Assembly: GCA_002411515.1 (NCBI GenBank)
Contig: DHTF01000083.1
Coordinates: 18,959-82,958, forward strand
From: Proteiniphilum sp. UBA5267
GTDB taxonomy: Bacteria; Bacteroidota; Bacteroidia; Bacteroidales; Dysgonomonadaceae
DNA length: 64,000 nucleotides
Direction of reading: 5' to 3'
Below the pieces are notes generated by a model. The model ran no database searches. It had not been told where the DNA came from and was given only the letters and a program-made list of their open reading frames with translations. The position numbers and the translations under genes were made by a program. Positions 59,798-64,000 of this stretch are shown one piece after another (within the stretch, counting starts at the first letter, position 1; each line of letters starts with the position of its first letter).

Positions 59798-60361
59798 TTA
59801 CTTCCCTGTTCGCCAACGGGATAAGATGGTTTTCCGTTTTGGAAAGATACCGTTCTGTTTGGTACGAACATCTTCCACGACATAAAAAATATTGTTGTCG
59901 AAGTTGTTGAGTGTACGTTCCAGTGTCTTCATCTCCTTGCGGTCGACCACCGTCTCGATGATATCTACCTCGTTGGTCGATCCTGTACCATGTGTCAGGG
60001 TAGCCCCGATGTTCAGTTTATTCAACTTCAGCACCAGCTCTTTTCCATTCTTCTGTGTATAGATACGGCACAACACGACGCCGTAAGCAATCCTGTTTTC
60101 GAGTAAGATACCCACATAGTTGCCTGTGGCATATCCGGCCGCATAGGAGAGATAAGCCACGATGTCGTTGGCCCTCGCTAGTATCTGAGAGATGATCACA
60201 ACCCAGATAAATACTTCCACAAAGCCGATTAAGGGTGCTTTGTATTTTTCTCCTTTCGATACAAAAATAATTCGCAACGTACCCAAGGATACATCCACTA
60301 CACGACCAAAAAAAATGATTATTGGCAACAGCCAGGGGTAAACGTCTAAAAAGTCAAACAT
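59798..60361 (-). CDS. UPF0316 membrane protein with DUF2179 domain
   Basis: 187 residues. Three membrane helices in the first 95 residues, including VDVSLGTLRIIFVSKG, the UPF0316 hallmark, then a cytosolic DUF2179 domain (GATLTHGTGSTNEVDIIETV, ending in DNNIFYVVEDV). Function unknown; the DUF2179 domain resembles YitT C-terminal ligand-binding domains. Probably follows ltaE in transcription with a 51 bp gap. Confidence 0.9.
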   Translation of the reverse strand: MFDFLDVYPWLLPIIIFFGRVVDVSLGTLRIIFVSKGEKYKAPLIGFVEVFIWVVIISQILARANDIVAYLSYAAGYATGNYVGILLENRIAYGVVLCRIYTQKNGKELVLKLNKLNIGATLTHGTGSTNEVDIIETVVDRKEMKTLERTLNNFDNNIFYVVEDVRTKQNGIFPKRKTILSRWRTGK

Positions 60362-60412
60362 AAGAATAATATCAGTCTTTAGTAGTTAGAATCTGAGAAG
60401 CGCACTTTACAG

Positions 60413-61444
60413 TCAAGCCTCAGCAACCAGGGTTTTCAAGTAAGCAATAAAATCCCGGATATCCTGCTCGGTAGTATCCCACGAGCAGACAAGGCGCATT
60501 TCATTGCGGCTTTCATCCCAGTCGTAAAAGAAATAGCGTTCTCGCAGCTTGTCTGTGATCATTTTGGGAAGGATAAAGAACAAAGCGTTGGACTCCACAG
60601 ATTGCGTGATCTCCACACCTTTGATTTCACGCATTTCATTCCACAACAAACGGGCTGCAGCATTGGACTTCTGTGCATTCTCCAGCCATATATTTTCATT
60701 TAGGTAAGGAATGAATTGCGCTGCGATGTACCGCATTTTGGAATATAACTGGGTAGTTTGTTTCCGATAATATTTGAGATGTTCAGCCAGTTCCTTTCGC
60801 AACGGAACCAGTGCCTCACCAAACATCAGTCCGTTCTTGGTGCCACCCAGCGTAAAAATATCCACTCCACAATCGGAGGTGATCTCCTTCAGCGTCACGC
60901 CCAAATGCACGCAGGCGTTGGCAATGCGGGTACCATCTACAAAAAGGTACATATCGTGGGCATGTGCCAGATCGGCAAGCGCCTTTATTTCATCTGCAGT
61001 ATAACATGTCCCCAGCTCGGTTGTCTGCGAGATCGCGATTACTTTCGGTTGGGAGTGATGCTCAAAACCGAATCCCTGGAGATGGGGACGAACCAGGTCG
61101 GGGGTAAGCTTGCCATCGGGTGTGACAATCTCTTTCAGCGAAGCACCGGTCAACTTCACCGGGGCACCACACTCATCCACGGCAATGTGTGCCGTAGCAG
61201 CACAAAGGATGGAATGGAAAGGTAGCGTACAAGCTTGCAGCGCCACCACGTTCGCACCGGTACCGTTAAACAGAAAAAAAGGCTCTAACTCACGATCCTC
61301 CAGCATCGTGCGCAGTACGTCCTCTGCTTCATGTGTCCATTTGTCATCGCCATAGGCAATGGCATGATCCACATTTGATTCCATCAGTGCATGCATGATG
61401 CGCGGGTGAACGCCTGAATTGTTGTCGCTTCCAAAACTTCGCAT
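60413..61444 (-). CDS. ltaE: Low-specificity threonine aldolase
   Basis: 343 residues, fold type I PLP enzyme. Cofactor lysine Lys203 in TLGGTKNGLM, Asp170 in LFVDGTRIANA, and NGTGANVVALQ for phosphate binding. It splits threonine or allo-threonine into glycine and acetaldehyde. It is transcribed after metH with a 34 bp gap but has its own -7 box. Confidence 0.93.
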   Translation of the reverse strand: MRSFGSDNNSGVHPRIMHALMESNVDHAIAYGDDKWTHEAEDVLRTMLEDRELEPFFLFNGTGANVVALQACTLPFHSILCAATAHIAVDECGAPVKLTGASLKEIVTPDGKLTPDLVRPHLQGFGFEHHSQPKVIAISQTTELGTCYTADEIKALADLAHAHDMYLFVDGTRIANACVHLGVTLKEITSDCGVDIFTLGGTKNGLMFGEALVPLRKELAEHLKYYRKQTTQLYSKMRYIAAQFIPYLNENIWLENAQKSNAAARLLWNEMREIKGVEITQSVESNALFFILPKMITDKLRERYFFYDWDESRNEMRLVCSWDTTEQDIRDFIAYLKTLVAEA

Positions 61445-61464
61445 GAAGAATGATTTTAGTTGTG

Positions 61465-61472
61465 CAAAGATA
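61465..61472 (-). promoter_or_regulatory. -7 box of ltaE
   Basis: TATCTTTG on the minus strand in the 34 bp gap after metH, 20 bp before the ATG. No TTTG at -33, which falls inside metH. Confidence 0.45.
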
Positions 61473-61478
61473 CAAAAC

Positions 61479-64000
61479 TTACCCCAGATTTGCGAGGAGG
61501 AACTTTCTGATCTCTTCCGGCTTCATATTTTTCCGTCGGGCATAGTCGATCATTTGCGCTTCATCAATTTCACCGATCGAAAAATACTTCGACTCTGGAT
61601 GCGCAAAGAAGAGGCCACTGACCGATGCGTTGGGATACATCACGCCGTTCTCGGTAAGGGATATACCTATTTCTTCGGTCGCGAGAAGCTTGTGCAGCAG
61701 AAAGTTGGTAGTTTGGTCGGGAATGGAGGGGTAACCTACTGCCGGACGTATACCCTGGTACTTCACCGCAAACAATTCCGCCACAGAGAGCCGCTCGTCG
61801 GCAGCATAGCCCCAATAGTCGCGTCGCACCCTCTCGTGCACCCATTCGGTAGCCGTTTCTGCCAGTCGGTCGAGCAACGATTTCATCAGCAGCGAGGAAT
61901 AATCGTCGCCTACTTCCTCAAACCTACGCATTTCTACATCAGCCCCATCACCAGCAGTTACGGCAAAAGCACCTATGTAATCCTTTTTCCCGGATTCACG
62001 AGAAGAAATAAAGTCACTCAGACAGAAATATTCGTTGCTGTCAGTTTTCTTCTGCTGTCGCAGGAAGGGAAATGGCGTTTCCCCGATGACAATGGTGTCA
62101 TTTTCACTATATGCTTCATAGATTCCAAAGACCGCCTTCACGTAATCTACATGCTCATCTGCGAAGCGCTGCAACATATCCTCTGCGTCGCGGTAAAGCT
62201 TGGCTGCTTCTTCCGCTTTCTCCTGTTCCTCGTCGCGATAAGATGCTTTCCATTTTTCATAGGCTGCAGTATCATTTCGATCAATGCGGGTGATGGTATG
62301 AAATTTGGCCGACAGGTTCCAGGCAGGGAAAAAGAATTTCCAGTCGATATAAGGTATCAACGCATCAACTCCTATCTTCTCCAGTTTCACCCGGCCCATG
62401 GTTTGCGGACGTACCGGCTCATAGCTGTTTTCCGCCCGGAAAGGGTTTCTGCGGGCTTCCTCCAGTGGAACCAGTTCAGTTACTTTCGTGGCATGTCCTT
62501 CCCGCAGAAGGGCATATTCGCTGCGCACCTTCTGCACATAAGCATCCTTGTTGTCTGCGCTCATCAGATTGGCCACGGCCGAAGGACTTTGCGAGGCATC
62601 CTTTACATATACCACGGCACCCCGGTTATAGCGATGCTCGATCTTCAATGCCGTATGCAGCTTGGAGGTCGTTGCACCGCCAATCAGCAGGGGCATGCTA
62701 AAGCCAGCTTTCTCCATCTCTTCGGCCACGATCGCCATTTCTTCGAGAGAGGGTGTTATGAGTCCGCTAAGACCCACGATGTCAGGCTTTTCCCTGATCA
62801 CCGTGTCAATGATCCTTTCGGGGGGAACCATCACACCCAGGTCGATGATCTCATAGTTGTTGCAGGCCAGCACGATGGATACAATATTCTTTCCGATGTC
62901 ATGTACATCTCCTTTCACGGTAGCGAGCACAATCTTGCCTGCTTTCTGTGAACCGCCCGATGAAGTTTTCTCCGCTTCGATGGTAGGTTGAAGAATGGCC
63001 ACCGCCTTCTTCATGGTACGTGCCGCCTTCACCACCTGCGGCAGGAACATCTTCCCCGATCCGAAGAGGTCACCCACTCTGTTCATTCCCTCCATCAAGG
63101 GCTTATCGATGATATCCACAGCACGCGGATATACCTGCAGTGCCTCTTCAAGATCCTCTTCCAAGTAGTCGCCTATTCCTTTCACCAATGCGTAACTCAG
63201 TCGCTCATCGAGCGAAAGGGTACGCCATTCCTGTGTTCTGGCCTGTTCAGCTTCGGGAGTTTTCTCATTCTTTATTTTCTCGGCATAGGCCATCAGCCGT
63301 TCTGTTGCATCCTCACGTCTGTTCAGCACGGCATCTTCCACCAGTTCCTTCACATCTTCAGGAATATCTTCATAGATAACCGACTGAGCAGGATTTACAA
63401 TTCCCATATCCATACCTGCCTGAATGGCATGATAGAGGAAGACTGAGTGCATCATCTCCCGGATGGAGTCGTTGCCACGGAAGGAGAAGGAGAGGTTGCT
63501 CACCCCACCACTCACTTTGACATGTGGAAGGTTCTCCTTGATCCAGCGGACCGCTTTTATATAATCGACCCCGTAATTTTTGTGTTCATCAATCCCTGTG
63601 GCAATGGCCAGCACATTGGGGTCGAAGATGATGTCTTTTGCGTCGAAACCATTTTCCGTGAGTAGCTTGTAGGCTCTCCCGCAGATCTCGATGCGGCGTT
63701 CAAAGGTATCTGCCTGTCCTGTTTCATCAAAGGCCATCACCACCACTGCAGCGCCAAAGTGCTGTGCCAGGAGGGCTTGGTGCAGAAATTCCGCTTCTCC
63801 GTTTTTCAGGGAGATGGAGTTGACAATCGACTTCCCTTGTACACATTTCAATCCCGCCTCCAGAACCTCCCACTTCGAGGAGTCAATCATGATGGGAACA
63901 CGGGAAACATCGGGATCGGAAGCCAGCAGATTCAGGAAGCTGGTCATCTCCACCGTTCCTTCCAGCAGGCCATCATCCATGTTGATGTCAAGTGCCTGTG
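61479..64000 (-). CDS. metH: Cobalamin-dependent methionine synthase, N-terminal part beyond the window
   Basis: The frame is open to the right edge; an internal ATG at 63980 is preceded in frame by QALDIN, matching the pterin-domain sequence of MetH, so the true start lies outside. Visible domains: end of the methyltetrahydrofolate-binding barrel ([20 protein letters not shown]), cobalamin cap and Rossmann domain with the DVHDIGKN histidine loop and LIGGATTS, and the C-terminal reactivation domain ([13 protein letters not shown]) that uses S-adenosylmethionine. It methylates homocysteine to methionine. Together with metK it completes part of the SAM cycle, but the two genes are 60 kb apart. 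Confidence 0.96.
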   Translation of the reverse strand, partial: QALDINMDDGLLEGTVEMTSFLNLLASDPDVSRVPIMIDSSKWEVLEAGLKCVQGKSIVNSISLKNGEAEFLHQALLAQHFGAAVVVMAFDETGQADTFERRIEICGRAYKLLTENGFDAKDIIFDPNVLAIATGIDEHKNYGVDYIKAVRWIKENLPHVKVSGGVSNLSFSFRGNDSIREMMHSVFLYHAIQAGMDMGIVNPAQSVIYEDIPEDVKELVEDAVLNRREDATERLMAYAEKIKNEKTPEAEQARTQEWRTLSLDERLSYALVKGIGDYLEEDLEEALQVYPRAVDIIDKPLMEGMNRVGDLFGSGKMFLPQVVKAARTMKKAVAILQPTIEAEKTSSGGSQKAGKIVLATVKGDVHDIGKNIVSIVLACNNYEIIDLGVMVPPERIIDTVIREKPDIVGLSGLITPSLEEMAIVAEEMEKAGFSMPLLIGGATTSKLHTALKIEHRYNRGAVVYVKDASQSPSAVANLMSADNKDAYVQKVRSEYALLREGHATKVTELVPLEEARRNPFRAENSYEPVRPQTMGRVKLEKIGVDALIPYIDWKFFFPAWNLSAKFHTITRIDRNDTAAYEKWKASYRDEEQEKAEEAAKLYRDAEDMLQRFADEHVDYVKAVFGIYEAYSENDTIVIGETPFPFLRQQKKTDSNEYFCLSDFISSRESGKKDYIGAFAVTAGDGADVEMRRFEEVGDDYSSLLMKSLLDRLAETATEWVHERVRRDYWGYAADERLSVAELFAVKYQGIRPAVGYPSIPDQTTNFLLHKLLATEEIGISLTENGVMYPNASVSGLFFAHPESKYFSIGEIDEAQMIDYARRKNMKPEEIRKFLLANLG

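Noticed and set aside
61419-62951. 510-codon open frame on the plus strand
   Set aside because: Entirely antisense to metH, which has clear domains. The protein reads as cysteine- and histidine-rich shadow sequence with no motif.
1-64000. tRNA, rRNA, tmRNA, insertion sequences and CRISPR arrays
   Set aside because: Looked for typical T-loop, terminal inverted repeat and spaced-repeat patterns by eye and saw none; a small divergent RNA could be missed without a covariance search.

Overview
The window is a stretch of chromosome from a member of the Bacteroidota, most likely order Bacteroidales. The pointers are a serine endopeptidase ending in a type IX secretion sorting domain, a PorT-like barrel, promoters of the Bacteroidetes form (TTTG, about 19 bp, TAnnTTTG), the families DUF4271, DUF5683 and DUF6132, a hybrid two-component sensor fused to an AraC-type domain, and an N-succinylornithine carbamoyltransferase, which is the Bacteroides version of arginine synthesis. 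I saw no rRNA, tRNA, transposase, integrase or CRISPR array. Most of the window is core genome.

Layout. 1-3931: DUF4271 protein (cut by the left edge), LOG-family hydrolase and metK, with a candidate SAM-II-like riboswitch plus terminator in the metK leader, then a short-chain dehydrogenase. 4032-13368: HAD phosphatase, NlpC/P60 lipoprotein, prfB with its programmed +1 frameshift, a secreted lysyl-endopeptidase-like protease, then the module MltD, DUF5683, ParB, ParA. 13547-23563: a divergent KamA-family radical SAM enzyme, then an eight-gene arginine operon (GNAT, argG, argC, argD, succinylornithine argF, argB, argE-like, argH). 23683-26902: pta, a 3-hydroxyacyl-CoA-dehydrogenase-like gene with altered catalytic motifs, and ackA. 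27043-34549: the least ordinary region, with an endolysin-like N-acetylmuramidase, two large uncharacterised paralogous proteins sharing an RGWF module, and a TPR hybrid sensor upstream, all on the minus strand. 34827-35998: rplI, rpsR and a frameshifted rpsF. 36190-43141: zwf-pgl, def-ruvX-lptB-folB, aminopeptidase P and a gamma carbonic anhydrase. 43503-51437: envelope genes, a U32 peptidase, an ArsR-controlled redox operon, a PorT-like barrel and a LysM/PBP1 protein. 51598-64000: dnaB, a perR-katA operon, a cysteine-desulfidase-like protein, dsbD, mazG, UPF0316, threonine aldolase and the 3' part of metH (cut by the right edge).

Themes. Methionine/SAM metabolism occurs at both ends (metK, metH). 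Arginine is made through succinylated intermediates, judged from Pro90 of the carbamoyltransferase. Pta-AckA gives acetate and ATP by substrate-level phosphorylation, fitting a fermentative organism that also carries catalase and a peroxide regulator. The best candidates for undescribed biology are the RGWF-paralog/muramidase/hybrid-sensor cluster, the PerR-like regulator that keeps its sensing residues but lacks zinc cysteines, the KamA-like enzyme with an altered substrate pocket, and the metK leader RNA. All family names come from reading the translated sequences; no database search was run.
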